This document shows, piece after piece, positions 1 to 9,085 of a DNA stretch of 64,000 bases. Every line of letters begins with the position of its first letter. The stretch's first letter is position 1. Source of the stretch: GSA-30 sp036384435 (GTDB lineage: Bacteria; Pseudomonadota; Gammaproteobacteria; Xanthomonadales; Rhodanobacteraceae); NCBI RefSeq assembly GCF_036384435.1, contig NZ_DASVMI010000074.1, forward strand, positions 1-64,000, read 5' to 3'. The notes beneath the pieces are model-generated. The model saw nothing but the letters and a program-made list of their open reading frames with translations. It was not told where the DNA came from and ran no database searches. Position numbers and translations under genes: made by a program.

Positions 1-431
1 CCCTGATGGAACACCAGGTCGCCCGGGTGATCGGCGCTGGGCGCACGCCAGAAATGATTGAAACCGACGTCATACAAGGTTGCCGACGAGGCGAAGCTGG
101 CGATGTGGCCACCCAGCTCACCAGGCTTGCGATTGGCGCGCACGACCATCGCCATGGCGTTCCAGCGGATCAAGGTACGAATACGCCATTCCAGAGCAGC
201 GTCGCCAGGGCTCTTGGCCTCCTGGTTCGGCGCGATGGTATTGATGTACTCGGTGGTGGGGTCGAACGGCAGGTAACCACCGGCGCGACGCGTCGAGTCG
301 ACCATACGCTCCAGCAGGTAGTGCGCGCGTTCGGTGCCGTCGTGGCTGATCACCGCGTTGAGCGATTCGATCCATTCCTGGGTTTCGGAAGGGTCGAGGT
401 CCTGATGCAGGATATCGTCGAGCTGATCCAT
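1..431 (-). CDS. aceE: Pyruvate dehydrogenase E1 component (N-terminal part, cut by window edge)
   Basis: Only the first 143 codons are present; the gene runs off the left edge. The reading begins MDQLDDILHQDLDPSETQEW and continues through ERMVDSTRRAGGYLPFDPTT and GDAALEWRIRTLIRWNAMAM, which is the N-terminus of the homodimeric E1 of the pyruvate dehydrogenase complex (thiamine-dependent pyruvate decarboxylation, cytoplasm). The ATG at 431 is preceded by GGAG about 11 bases upstream. It is on the same strand as the secretion operon but about 195 bases downstream of it and functionally unrelated, so it marks the chromosomal border of that cluster. An AT-rich TATATA (551-556) could be its -10 box, but I see no good -35. 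Confidence 0.93.
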   Translation of the reverse strand, partial: MDQLDDILHQDLDPSETQEWIESLNAVISHDGTERAHYLLERMVDSTRRAGGYLPFDPTTEYINTIAPNQEAKSPGDAALEWRIRTLIRWNAMAMVVRANRKPGELGGHIASFASSATLYDVGFNHFWRAPSADHPGDLVFHQ

Positions 432-625
432 GGGGATGCTTTTCTCCGCTGCGCCGGGGACGAGGCGCGCTGTAAGTGAATCGCCCCACCTGGCGGCGGG
501 GAACCGGCTGAGTTTAGCTCCGATGCGGCGACGCGCCAATTCATGGCTCCTATATACGGCCGCGAATTGTTGCGACGCACCAATTTGCAAGCAAGCTTAA
601 GTCGCCCACACGACGGACGGCATGG

Positions 626-1069
626 TCAATCATCCATATCGGCTCGCCGCTCGTCGCGTTCGGCCCTGAGCCGGCGTAGTGCCCCGCGATAAAGACCGAT
701 GCGCTCATCATCGGAGCACAAGGCACGGCTCACACTACCGATATCCCGCTCGATATCGTCGAGACTGACCATAAGGGCCTCCTTTTGCTGCCCTGCCTGT
801 GCCGCCCGCAAACGCCATCCAGCCACGCTGCCAGCTATCAACTTTGAGTGGGACGACTCGGCGGGCGAAAACTGCGCCTCACGCACAAGCAACTGGCTTA
901 TGTGAGCCGTCGCCGTGGCCATGGCTCGCTCGCTCACGGCGATCCGCGCGAGCATATCGTCGCGCTCACGCGACAACCGTTGCAGGTGCAGCATGCGTTT
1001 CTGGCGGCGGCAATCAACGATCTCGGTCATGCCAGGCAAGGCTCGCAAGGTCCCCGCAGGCCACTTCAT
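626..1069 (-). CDS. sctO: T3SS stalk protein, SctO (YscO/HrpB7-type)
   Basis: This is the last gene of the secretion operon, 147 residues. It is almost entirely charged helix, rich in Arg, Glu, Ala and Leu, with little hydrophobic core, as expected for the coiled-coil hairpin protein that sits in the ATPase ring as a central stalk (YscO/FliJ family). The ATG overlaps the sctN stop as ATGA, indicating translational coupling. An internal Met at residue 14 is an alternative start with a poorer context. SctO proteins diverge strongly, so the call rests on size, composition and position right after the ATPase rather than on a sequence motif. Confidence 0.72.
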   Translation of the reverse strand: MKWPAGTLRALPGMTEIVDCRRQKRMLHLQRLSRERDDMLARIAVSERAMATATAHISQLLVREAQFSPAESSHSKLIAGSVAGWRLRAAQAGQQKEALMVSLDDIERDIGSVSRALCSDDERIGLYRGALRRLRAERDERRADMDD

Positions 1070-2370
1070 CCGATCCCGCCTTCAACCAATTCCGCCAGCC
1101 TGTCACGCATTGCCTCCCATTCGGTCGCCTCTCCCAACGGCTGCTGCAGAAAATGCTGGATCGAAGGCCTGCGCTCCACGGCGCGGTCGAGTTCGGCATC
1201 CGCACCCTGACGGTATTCACCGAGCCTTATCAACAATTCGGACTTCTTGTAGGCAGCAAGCCATCCGCGCACCATGGTGGCCTGTGTTCGTTGCTCGGCA
1301 TCGCAAACGTTATTTGCCACACGGCTGCGACTGGCCAATACATCAATAGCAGGAAAGTGCCCCGCCGCCGCCAACTCCGGAGATAACACGATGTGACCGT
1401 CAAGCAACGAGAATGCCTCTTCGCAGACCGGATCCTGCGCCTCCTCGCCCTCGGCAAGCACCGTATAAAAGCCAGTGATCGCGCCGCGAGAGCTCTTGCC
1501 AGCCCTTTCGATGAGTCTGGGCAATTCAGCGAATACGCTGGGCGGAAATCCTCGCCGGGCCGGTGGCTCACCTGCCGCAAGCCCCACTTCACGGAGAGCT
1601 CGCGCAAAGCGGGTCAGCGAGTCGAGTATCAACAGGACATGCGCGCCATCGTCGCGCAAAGACTCGGCAATCGCGCATGCGACATGGGCCGACTTGATCC
1701 GTTCGCCAGCGGGACGATCCGATGTCGATACAACAACCACCGCGCGCGATCTCATCTCTGGCGCGATGCCATCACGGATGAACTCACTGACCTCTCGTCC
1801 ACGTTCACCAATCAATCCGATGACGACCGCATCCACATGGGCATGTGCCGCAATAGCTGCCATCAGTGACGTCTTTCCCACGCCAGGTCCTGCGAAGACC
1901 CCGACACGCTGGCCGATCCCAATAGACAACAAACCGTCGATGGCACGCACACCGGTCTGAAAAGGCGTATCGATGATGGGGCGCTCAAGGGCTGGCACGA
2001 CACTCCCTGCCGCATCCACGGGACAGGCAACGTCAAGGGGAGCGCCATCATCCAGCGGCCGGCAAAAGCCATCGATTACTCGGCCGAGCAAGGACGCCCC
2101 GGAAGGAATCATCAGGCCATTACCAGTCGCCACGACCAGCGTGGTCGACGAAATGCCGCGGCTAGACCCCATGGGCATGACCAGTAGCGTGTCCGCCTCC
2201 AGCCCCACCACCTCAGCCAACAACGGCTCCGACCGTGCCATGAAATGAAGCCTGCACAGGTCACCAATGCGCGCTTCAACCCCCTGCACCCGAATCAAGT
2301 TGCCGGTTACCGCCACTACACGGCCTCCGCGCAGGATACCCCTCTCACCTACGGCCATCGAATCGGTCAC
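1066..2370 (-). CDS. sctN: T3SS ATPase SctN
   Basis: A 434-residue homologue of F1-beta/FliI ATPases that unfolds substrates and strips chaperones at the cytoplasmic base of the injectisome. The P-loop AGPGVGKTS lies at about 160-168, the FliI/SctN stretch VIGLIGERGREVSEF follows, and Walker B LLILDSLTRFARA is near 243. The length is typical. The start is a GTG whose GTGA overlaps the sctV stop, with GGAG eight bases upstream; an in-frame ATG four codons later is a weaker alternative. It is followed by sctO. Together with SctL, SctQ and SctO it should form the sorting platform and ATPase complex. Confidence 0.95.
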   Translation of the reverse strand: MTDSMAVGERGILRGGRVVAVTGNLIRVQGVEARIGDLCRLHFMARSEPLLAEVVGLEADTLLVMPMGSSRGISSTTLVVATGNGLMIPSGASLLGRVIDGFCRPLDDGAPLDVACPVDAAGSVVPALERPIIDTPFQTGVRAIDGLLSIGIGQRVGVFAGPGVGKTSLMAAIAAHAHVDAVVIGLIGERGREVSEFIRDGIAPEMRSRAVVVVSTSDRPAGERIKSAHVACAIAESLRDDGAHVLLILDSLTRFARALREVGLAAGEPPARRGFPPSVFAELPRLIERAGKSSRGAITGFYTVLAEGEEAQDPVCEEAFSLLDGHIVLSPELAAAGHFPAIDVLASRSRVANNVCDAEQRTQATMVRGWLAAYKKSELLIRLGEYRQGADAELDRAVERRPSIQHFLQQPLGEATEWEAMRDRLAELVEGGIG

Positions 2371-4487
2371 GGGCGGCGCTCCGGTGCCAAAGCGATGGAT
2401 CCAATGCGCTGAATCTCGATTTCTCCAAATGGAATCTCATCCATGGACAGGACCGGCAAGGTTGCGCCGACGCCACGCACCAGATCAGCAACGTGACTTC
2501 TCAGTGGCGGCGCTGTCACCAATACCCCTGGGAGCGCCAAATCATCCATGCCGTGCCTAAATGTCGCATCCATCCGCTGCAGCGACTGCGCGTCGAGGAC
2601 CAATTGAGCGTCTCCCAATTCATCGTCGACCAACGACTGGGACAAATAGGACGTCAAGGCATCATCGAGCAAGGCAATGCGAAGTGTTGATGACTCCGCG
2701 TCCAGATGCGAGGCGCAGATCTGGCGTCCTAGCGATCTGCGCACCTGACGCAGCAAGTTACCGTAGGTACGGCGATTCGGAGCAGTCTTGGTGATGGCCT
2801 CACAGATGGCGCGCATGTTCCTTATGGCTACGCCTTCTTCGAGCAGCCCCCTCAACATTTCCGAAAGAACGATCAAGGGCACGGATTGCTTGACCTCCTC
2901 GACAAGATCCGGGAACAAGACCGCGAGCTTATCTAGAAGATATTTTGATTCCTGTGTACCAATGAACGCCTTGGCATGCGACAAGGTCACGTCATAAAGA
3001 TGCTCGGCCAACACCGCGTTGGCATCAAGAGCACTGACACCGGTTTCATCGAACTGCGAGGCCTGCTGCAAAGGCACCCAGAACCCGTCACCCAACCTGG
3101 GCACAAAACCCGGGACATCCAGGGAATCAACATCCATGCGTTCCAATTGCCCGAACGCGAATACACGGCCGGCATGCAGGTTACCCTGTGCGACCAGTCG
3201 TCCATCTACCTCGATGCAAAAAGAATCCGGTGAAAGCGAGCGTTCGCCACTCATGGACAAGCCCGGAAACGGCACGCCATTATCCTTGGCAATCCGCTCA
3301 CGCATGATCGCCAACTCGGCATCGAACGCAGGAGGATGAAGACAGCCAAACGCCTCTTCGCCGATACGAATCCGTAATGGACTGACCGTCCCCATCTCGA
3401 CCTCATCCAGTATGTTCATGACATAACTGGCTCCATCGCGTGTCATATTGACCATCGGTGCGTGACGTGAACGGGCTACCTGCGTGTCACGCCCCCTGAG
3501 ACTCAACGCCAGCACCAGCAAGGTAGCTGCAATGCAAAAAAAAGCCACATGCGGGAATCCTGGCACAAGACCCAAGGCAGCAGCACCAGCCGATGCCATG
3601 AACATCGCGTTCGCTTTGGTGGCGACCTGGTCAAAGATGCGACGGCCGAGATTATCGTCGGCATGGCCACCTCCGTTCTCGCCACGCGTGATGATCAACC
3701 CCGCCGATATCGAAACGATCAATGATGGTATCTGCGAAACCAGCCCATCTCCGACGGTCAACACCACATAAGTGCGCGCGGCCTCTCCCATAGGCATGCC
3801 TTTCATCACAACGCCGATAACGATGCCGCCGATGATATTCACCAACGCGATTAACAGCCCCACCACCGCGTCGCCTTTGACGAATTTCATCGCGCCATCC
3901 ATAGCACCGTGCAACTGGATCTCGCGTTGCAGCGTATCGCGCCGTTCCTTTGCCTGCGCGCCCGTCAACGTGCCCGCGCGAAGATCGGCATCGATACTCA
4001 TCTGCTTGCCAGGAATAGCATCCAGCGTGAAGCGCGCAGCCACCTCCGCCACACGATCGCTTCCCTTTGCGATGACAATGAACTGCACAACACACAACAC
4101 AGCAAAAACGACAAGTCCTACGACAACATTCCCACCAACGACCAGATTCCCGAATGCGTGAATGATGTCTCCCGCATAGGCATGGAGAAGGATCATCTTA
4201 GTTGTGGCAACAGCCAGCCCCAACCGAAACAACGTTGTCAACAGTAATAAGGAGGGAAATGTGCTCAGCTCCAACGCAGACTTGATATAAATTGCCGACG
4301 TCAATAGCAGTACCGCAAAACAGAAATTCATCGCAATTGCCAGGTCCAATAGGAATCCAGGCACCGGAAAAACCAGCAAAGCCATAATAACCAGCAATAT
4401 CAAACCGATACCGATATCGGCATGACGACCGATTCTGGAAGACAAGTCCTGCGGTTTGAATAACAGGCTTTTGACGTCAATACTCAT
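2367..4487 (-). CDS. sctV: T3SS major export gate protein SctV
   Basis: A 706-residue FHIPEP-family protein, the nonameric export gate. The N-terminal half has about eight membrane segments, between which lies the family signature AAxPGKQMSIDADLR-like stretch (here FTLDAIPGKQMSIDADLRAG). The C-terminal half (from about 360) is the cytoplasmic ring that docks chaperone-substrate complexes. The length matches SctV/FlhA. Its ATG overlaps the sctU stop codon (ATGA at 4484-4487), and its own stop overlaps the sctN GTG. It appears intact, which matters because the upstream SctU is not full length. Confidence 0.96.
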   Translation of the reverse strand: MSIDVKSLLFKPQDLSSRIGRHADIGIGLILLVIMALLVFPVPGFLLDLAIAMNFCFAVLLLTSAIYIKSALELSTFPSLLLLTTLFRLGLAVATTKMILLHAYAGDIIHAFGNLVVGGNVVVGLVVFAVLCVVQFIVIAKGSDRVAEVAARFTLDAIPGKQMSIDADLRAGTLTGAQAKERRDTLQREIQLHGAMDGAMKFVKGDAVVGLLIALVNIIGGIVIGVVMKGMPMGEAARTYVVLTVGDGLVSQIPSLIVSISAGLIITRGENGGGHADDNLGRRIFDQVATKANAMFMASAGAAALGLVPGFPHVAFFCIAATLLVLALSLRGRDTQVARSRHAPMVNMTRDGASYVMNILDEVEMGTVSPLRIRIGEEAFGCLHPPAFDAELAIMRERIAKDNGVPFPGLSMSGERSLSPDSFCIEVDGRLVAQGNLHAGRVFAFGQLERMDVDSLDVPGFVPRLGDGFWVPLQQASQFDETGVSALDANAVLAEHLYDVTLSHAKAFIGTQESKYLLDKLAVLFPDLVEEVKQSVPLIVLSEMLRGLLEEGVAIRNMRAICEAITKTAPNRRTYGNLLRQVRRSLGRQICASHLDAESSTLRIALLDDALTSYLSQSLVDDELGDAQLVLDAQSLQRMDATFRHGMDDLALPGVLVTAPPLRSHVADLVRGVGATLPVLSMDEIPFGEIEIQRIGSIALAPERRP

Positions 4488-5218
4488 TGCTTACTGATCT
4501 CCTCGTGCATAGCGCGACGCACCCCTCTGACCAGGGGATCGCCATCCTGTTCCTTGTGTTCGCGCTTGATTTCTTCTTTTTTCATACGATTGCGGCGACG
4601 CCAAAGCTTTCTTTGAACAAGCAGATCGATCAATGCCAACGCCAGCGAAAAAATTGCGGTTAAAGCCAACATCTTCACGAGCGAAGCACGCGCCACCATG
4701 AATGCGGCATACCAAGACTGACCCGGCACCAAAAGCCCGGCAGGCAGGGTGTTGCGCCAAATGACCCAGCACGTAACGCCAACCAGCAACAGTCGAACCA
4801 CGGCCGTGCCGAGCTCAACAAATTTGGAAATGCCAAATAGATTTTTCAATCCAGATGCCGGATTTATCCTGGACATATCGAAAAAAATTCTCTTCGTTGC
4901 CAACTTTCCTTGCGTCTGTATAAATTCTGGAATCAGGATAAACAGCAAGCCCGAAAGAGCCACCACACCCAACCCCTCAAGCAAATGCATCAACATCCAG
5001 CGGGAAAGAAGGGCATCGTCGTCATGCAGTGCGGCCCGAACCATGATCTTCATATAGCCGCGCAACCACACGAACGCAATGGCTCCGCACCCCGCCCAGA
5101 ATATGGCCCAGGCAAGCATAGAAAACGCGGTAGTGAAATCCTTACTATGCGGCTTATCGCCCTTTTTGAAGGCTTCACTCAACTTATGATCGGTAGGTTC
5201 CTCTGTGCCGTCCGCCAT
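4484..5218 (-). CDS. sctU: T3SS export apparatus protein SctU lacking the NPTH autocleavage domain
   Basis: A 244-residue SctU/FlhB-type protein. It contains the complete membrane part (four hydrophobic segments within about 30-215, with the conserved INPASGLKNLFG loop) and the start of the cytoplasmic linker (KKEEIKREHKEQDGDP). It then ends at RRAMHEEISKQ. Family members are about 350 residues and continue with the NPTH motif and a C-terminal domain whose autocleavage drives substrate switching; both are absent. The TGA overlaps the sctV ATG, so no downstream sequence could supply the domain in any frame. It starts 3 bases after the sctT stop. I infer a deletion fixed in the operon, not a simple frameshift. 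Confidence 0.9.
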   Translation of the reverse strand: MADGTEEPTDHKLSEAFKKGDKPHSKDFTTAFSMLAWAIFWAGCGAIAFVWLRGYMKIMVRAALHDDDALLSRWMLMHLLEGLGVVALSGLLFILIPEFIQTQGKLATKRIFFDMSRINPASGLKNLFGISKFVELGTAVVRLLLVGVTCWVIWRNTLPAGLLVPGQSWYAAFMVARASLVKMLALTAIFSLALALIDLLVQRKLWRRRNRMKKEEIKREHKEQDGDPLVRGVRRAMHEEISKQ

Positions 5219-5221
5219 GAT

Positions 5222-5980
5222 CTATCTCATCAACGGCCCGAAATACCATGACCACGCCTTCCATTGACGAAACGCAACCATGACCAGCAGAAAAGATGTC
5301 GCCATCGCCTTGATAGCCAAGGACATGGAAAACGGATTAATTTGCTGGGCATATCTGCTTGCCACGGCCACACAGATATCAACAAGAAGCAATAGAGCAA
5401 TCAAAGGTGCCGCCAGACCCAGCGCGACGTCCATGATCAACTGAAACTGTGCATCCATGTTCCTTGAAAAGAAACTCGTGAAAGAAACTCCAGAACCTGG
5501 GTAAAGCTCCCCGATTGGCCATGCTTCATACGTAGCCAATAATGCGCGAAAAGCAACTTGCACACTCCCATCCAGCAGCAGCATCAGCACGAGCAACGTC
5601 GAAAAAATCGTTTCCAGCGGCCCAGTCGCTATACCAAAATTGGGATTGAGACTACCACCCATCGTGTAGCCTGCTTGCTGGTCAAGCACCGCTCCAGCCG
5701 CACTTACTGCGTAAAAAATGCGGCTCATAAAATGTCCAAGACACCAACCTATCAACGCCTCCTTGAGGCCTAATGCTATGATGGATATATCGCTTCGCAG
5801 TTCGAGCGAAGGATGTGGCACACATAAGGCCACCGCCAAGGCCATTGGCCAAGTGAACTTTTTTCCAACCGAGGATCGCTGACCGAAAGGCAACGTGCCC
5901 AACGCGACAGACGCACGCACGGTACTTAACCCGAAAGCGATGATCACCTCCGAATTTGGTAACACTAACCCACTGTCCAT
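5222..5980 (-). CDS. sctT: T3SS export apparatus protein SctT
   Basis: A 252-residue multi-pass protein of the SctT/FliR family, part of the R5S4T1 export gate in the inner membrane. Diagnostic stretches include GLKEALIGWCLGHFMSRIFYA-like sequence, DQQAGYTMGGSLNPN and QINPFSMSLAIKAM. The frame is open further upstream, to 6034, but the ATG at 5980 (MDSGLVLPNSEVI) gives the usual length, a short 16-base overlap with sctS and a GGAT eight bases upstream, so I prefer it. It follows sctS and precedes sctU, the conserved R-S-T-U order. Confidence 0.93.
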   Translation of the reverse strand: MDSGLVLPNSEVIIAFGLSTVRASVALGTLPFGQRSSVGKKFTWPMALAVALCVPHPSLELRSDISIIALGLKEALIGWCLGHFMSRIFYAVSAAGAVLDQQAGYTMGGSLNPNFGIATGPLETIFSTLLVLMLLLDGSVQVAFRALLATYEAWPIGELYPGSGVSFTSFFSRNMDAQFQLIMDVALGLAAPLIALLLLVDICVAVASRYAQQINPFSMSLAIKAMATSFLLVMVAFRQWKAWSWYFGPLMR

Positions 5981-6225
5981 GGAATGACATCCAATATGCG
6001 GTCGAACAAAGCCATGATCTGACCCATAATCCAATGCGATGTCGCCAACAGTGTTGCGCTTACCGCAGCAAGCTTTATGACATAACTAACTGCCTGATCC
6101 TGAACTTGAATCACAGACTGAACGAGGCCAACAATCAGCCCGACAAGAATGGCGGTTCCGAGTGCCGGCGCGGATGCCAAAAGAACAACTTGAAACGCCC
6201 ACTTGATGATCTGCGTTTGATCCAT
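5965..6225 (-). CDS. sctS: T3SS export apparatus protein SctS
   Basis: An 86-residue protein with two hydrophobic helices separated by a short loop, matching SctS/FliQ (86-88 residues). The start region MDQTQIIKWAFQVVLLASAP and the GLIVGLVQSVIQVQDQ stretch are typical. The frame could begin at a TTG at 6237 that overlaps the sctR stop, but the ATG four codons later gives the usual length and N-terminus. It sits between sctR and sctT and is probably translationally coupled to both. Confidence 0.94.
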   Translation of the reverse strand: MDQTQIIKWAFQVVLLASAPALGTAILVGLIVGLVQSVIQVQDQAVSYVIKLAAVSATLLATSHWIMGQIMALFDRILDVIPWTVG

Positions 6226-6233
6226 GCGACATC

Positions 6234-6917
6234 TCAATAAGACTGAATCACACCGTGAATCGTCCTTGCAAATCCTGACGACACAACAAAAACCATGAGC
6301 TTCAGCGGAATGGATACCGTCGTGGGAGGAAACATGGTCATTCCCATCGCCATGAGAAGGTTGGCGACAATCAGATCCACGACAGCAAAACCCAACGCCA
6401 GGTACATACCTATCTTGAATGCAGAGGCGACCTCGGAGATCACAAATGCCGATATCAAGGTCGTCAGCTTTGGTGTCGGCAACTCGTCCGAGGTAACGGA
6501 AACATCTTCTTGCCGGTCATCGAGATGCCTTTCTTTCGTTAGATCTTCCAACGCCTTAAGTTCTTTCATGTCGACATGAGCAAGCATGAACTCGGTGATG
6601 GGGGGACGCACGGCATCGATCAACTGGCTCGCTGAAATTCTACGCTCCCCATTGACAAGGCTATCGACGTTTAGCTCAGCATCGATCTTTTTCACCACAG
6701 GTGCCATGATCAACATGGTTACAGCCAATGCGATGCCCGACAAGGCAAGATTGGATGGCGCCTGCTGCACACCAAGCGAGTTACGCAGCAATGCAAGAAT
6801 GATGGATATTTTCGTAAATGAAGTCGTCATCACCACGGCCATGGGCAGTATGCCCAAGCCGAATGAGATGACGAGAAATATCCAGGGATCGACACTAGCC
6901 ATGGCGAGGAGCCCCAT
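6234..6917 (-). CDS. sctR: T3SS export apparatus protein SctR
   Basis: A 227-residue SctR/FliP-family protein forming the pentameric core of the export gate. The signature FTKISIILALLRNSLGVQQAP lies near the N-terminus (about 34-54). The C-terminal membrane hairpin carries MGMTMFPPTTVSIPLKLMVF. A polar loop at about 125-150 (ERHLDDRQEDVSVTSDELP) is somewhat long. The chosen ATG at 6917 has GGAG seven bases upstream; the ATG at 6902 is an alternative. It overlaps the end of sctQ by 23 bases. Confidence 0.95.
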   Translation of the reverse strand: MGLLAMASVDPWIFLVISFGLGILPMAVVMTTSFTKISIILALLRNSLGVQQAPSNLALSGIALAVTMLIMAPVVKKIDAELNVDSLVNGERRISASQLIDAVRPPITEFMLAHVDMKELKALEDLTKERHLDDRQEDVSVTSDELPTPKLTTLISAFVISEVASAFKIGMYLALGFAVVDLIVANLLMAMGMTMFPPTTVSIPLKLMVFVVSSGFARTIHGVIQSY

Positions 6918-7890
6918 CCCAGCTCTCCAGGATTTTCACACCCATGCGGTCTTCGACACGTACGATCACGCCACGCGCAAACGCGGCGCCACCGCTGACC
7001 AAGGTCACCTGCCGGCCATCCCACGCGCGATCGAGCTCCAACACGATGCCCTCGCGAAGCCGCTCGGTCTCATCCAACGACAACGAACGTCGACAGAGCA
7101 CAACATCGACATCGAACGTGAGCGACTTCAGATTGACCAATCCCTCACCGCCATCGCCATCCATATGCAAACTTCCTTCTAGAATTTCACTACCCACCAC
7201 TGCGCCCGTCTCCGAACACGTAGCTCGAAATCTTCGTCTTGATAGTCCATGAGCAAGGCTAAGCGTCAATGATCCGTCATCGATCATCACAACGCTGCCA
7301 GGTGCTACCCGCGCTATATCCCGCGCAGAGAGTCCTCGAACAAGAAAACTCCAATACATGGCAACTCGCTGCCATTGACGGCACCTGCGAAACCGCACGT
7401 CTGGCAGGCAACTAATCAAGGCTTGTGTATCCCCTTCCAAAGCGATAAATATGCGGTCATTATTGGCATCGGTCAGCACGAAACCTGATGCACCAGGAGA
7501 CGATTCCCAGTCAAAGCTCATATCATCGACGACCAGCGCAATACCCAATAAGTCTTCTGCGGCTGCTAGCCAAGGCATGAGCATCACATTGATATATTCA
7601 ACGCCGTCGACGGAATTAAGCCAGGCGCTCTTCAATATGTCGCCCGAATATTCCGGCAGCAGTGTGGAGCACTCGACTCCGAGATACAGCAAGCCAAAGG
7701 CGCAGCGCAGCGACAGACGTACCGGATAAACCGATAGTGGCATGGCAGGCATAAGACTCAGATCATGCCCAGCAATATGTAAGGGAAATTCACTGCCCAC
7801 CGAACTCTTCCAGCCAACGAGCAAATTGTTCATCGCCACGGAGTGGTGCCGGTAAAAATCTGCCGCATTCCAAGGTGAGTTATCTTTCAT
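6895..7890 (-). CDS. sctQ: T3SS cytoplasmic ring / sorting platform protein SctQ
   Basis: A 331-residue protein. The C-terminal ~85 residues (from about 245) form a SPOA domain as in SctQ/FliN, with the typical LTFDVDVVLCRRSLSLDE stretch and the GVIVRVEDRMGVKIL end. The N-terminal part is poorly conserved, as usual for SctQ. The frame is open upstream inside sctL, but ATG 7890 shares a base with the sctL stop (TGATG) and has GAGG about seven bases upstream, so it is the better start. It should form the cytoplasmic pods with SctK and SctL. Whether the SPOA domain is also made from an internal start, as in some relatives, cannot be decided here. Confidence 0.88.
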   Translation of the reverse strand: MKDNSPWNAADFYRHHSVAMNNLLVGWKSSVGSEFPLHIAGHDLSLMPAMPLSVYPVRLSLRCAFGLLYLGVECSTLLPEYSGDILKSAWLNSVDGVEYINVMLMPWLAAAEDLLGIALVVDDMSFDWESSPGASGFVLTDANNDRIFIALEGDTQALISCLPDVRFRRCRQWQRVAMYWSFLVRGLSARDIARVAPGSVVMIDDGSLTLSLAHGLSRRRFRATCSETGAVVGSEILEGSLHMDGDGGEGLVNLKSLTFDVDVVLCRRSLSLDETERLREGIVLELDRAWDGRQVTLVSGGAAFARGVIVRVEDRMGVKILESWDGAPRHG

Positions 7891-8537
7891 CAAAGTGCCT
7901 CTGGTTCTTGCCCGAAGCAGCCCTCTGTTGCCTTCGACCAAGAGATCATGTGACCGTGGATCACCTCGCAGAAGGCCGCCCAATCGGAGCCAATATCGCC
8001 ATGGATCACGCCGTAGCCTGTGGAGACCACGCAAGTACCGGGAACTAAATAATTAGCAATTTTTATATCGATACCAACAACTTCTGTATCAACTTGTGCA
8101 GTGAGCTGTTGGGCAAAAATGAGGTCATCCTGAGCTACGTACAGCGTGCTTCGCTCAGATTTTCCAGCGGCGACCAGACAGCGTTGCAGTTGCCGCAGCC
8201 AGAACAACTCACGCGCCATGGAGACTTCGGTGACGGATAACGCCTCCGCCAGCGCTTTGGAGAGCCTTTCGGAAGCCCGGCACCAGAACGCTGCATTTTC
8301 AGCCAAGGTTCCGGCCACCTCCTTGAAGGCGGCCGTCCTGCCCTGCTTATAACCGAGACTGCGAGCCTTGTGTTTGGCCAGACGAAGCGATTGCGCAAGA
8401 CGACTTCTGTCAGCCGCCATAGCTTTAGTGGCTTGCAACTGCACATTCCGCAACTGAGTGATTGCATCGACTTCCTTTCCAGTCAGCACTCGCTCCATCA
8501 TCAGACCATTGCAAGGGGTGTTCGAGGCATCCGTCAT
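7890..8537 (-). CDS. sctL: T3SS stator protein SctL
   Basis: A 215-residue protein, helical and charged over about 15-110 (ALAEALSVTEVSMARELFWLR). Its C-terminal alpha/beta part contains a VVGIDIKIANYLVPGTCVVST-like stretch and a GVIHGDIGSDW motif comparable to the FliH/SctL C-terminal domain. The ATG overlaps the sctK stop as ATGA, and the gene ends in a one-base overlap with sctQ. SctL regulates SctN and links it to SctQ. Position between sctK and sctQ and the size agree with this role, but sequence conservation is modest. Confidence 0.8.
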   Translation of the reverse strand: MTDASNTPCNGLMMERVLTGKEVDAITQLRNVQLQATKAMAADRSRLAQSLRLAKHKARSLGYKQGRTAAFKEVAGTLAENAAFWCRASERLSKALAEALSVTEVSMARELFWLRQLQRCLVAAGKSERSTLYVAQDDLIFAQQLTAQVDTEVVGIDIKIANYLVPGTCVVSTGYGVIHGDIGSDWAAFCEVIHGHMISWSKATEGCFGQEPEAL

Positions 8538-9085
8538 GTCGCAAAGCCCTCGAAGAGCACAGCTTCCACTTCCGCTGCCAAGGAAGCTGCCTGACACAGC
8601 GGATCAGGCCCAATCATCAGCTGAAGTTCCCCGGAAAGATTCAGATCGAGACGACGAACCAACGCATGGTCTAGGTTACAGAGATACGCTTTTAAGGCGG
8701 ACAATCCGATGACCCGGATATGCTCCACGCTGACAGCGCAAGGCACCGGCTCTTCACCGCGCCCCGAACGCAGCGCAGCGAGCAAAGACTGGGTATCTGT
8801 GCATTTACGTAACTCCGTAAGAACAAACCCATTCACGTTAGATGCCAACGCTTTGGCGCAACTACGTATCCCAATGATCAACACATCCGTATGGATTGCT
8901 GCGCTCCCCCTGGAAACCCACTTCAACAGCCATAAATTTCTTGCCGTGGCACCTTGAGGGAATAGACCGGAACGCAGCAGCCTACGGCAACGCCAACGCA
9001 CGGAGCGGCCGTGCTCGGCGCCTGGATCGCAGCCAGGCGCCGAAGGGAGCAGTAATTGTCTGGCATCGACCGTGCTTACCTTCAC
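8534..9085 (-). CDS. sctK: T3SS sorting platform adaptor, SctK-like
   Basis: A 183-residue protein without membrane segments or obvious motifs. The position sctJ-sctK-sctL, the size, and overlaps on both sides (ATGA with sctJ and ATGA with sctL) are what identify it as the SctK/YscK/HrpB4-type adaptor connecting the inner ring to the SctQ pods. The C-terminal part (DLNLSGELQLMIGPDPLC) could be the more conserved portion. SctK sequences diverge quickly, so the assignment is mainly positional. Confidence 0.65.
   Translation of the reverse strand: MKVSTVDARQLLLPSAPGCDPGAEHGRSVRWRCRRLLRSGLFPQGATARNLWLLKWVSRGSAAIHTDVLIIGIRSCAKALASNVNGFVLTELRKCTDTQSLLAALRSGRGEEPVPCAVSVEHIRVIGLSALKAYLCNLDHALVRRLDLNLSGELQLMIGPDPLCQAASLAAEVEAVLFEGFAT

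Noticed and set aside
4484..5218. SctU truncation as a frameshift or sequencing error
   Set aside because: The stop codon overlaps the sctV start with the usual ATGA, so the missing ~100 codons are not present in any other frame; only a clean deletion in the assembly could explain it artificially.
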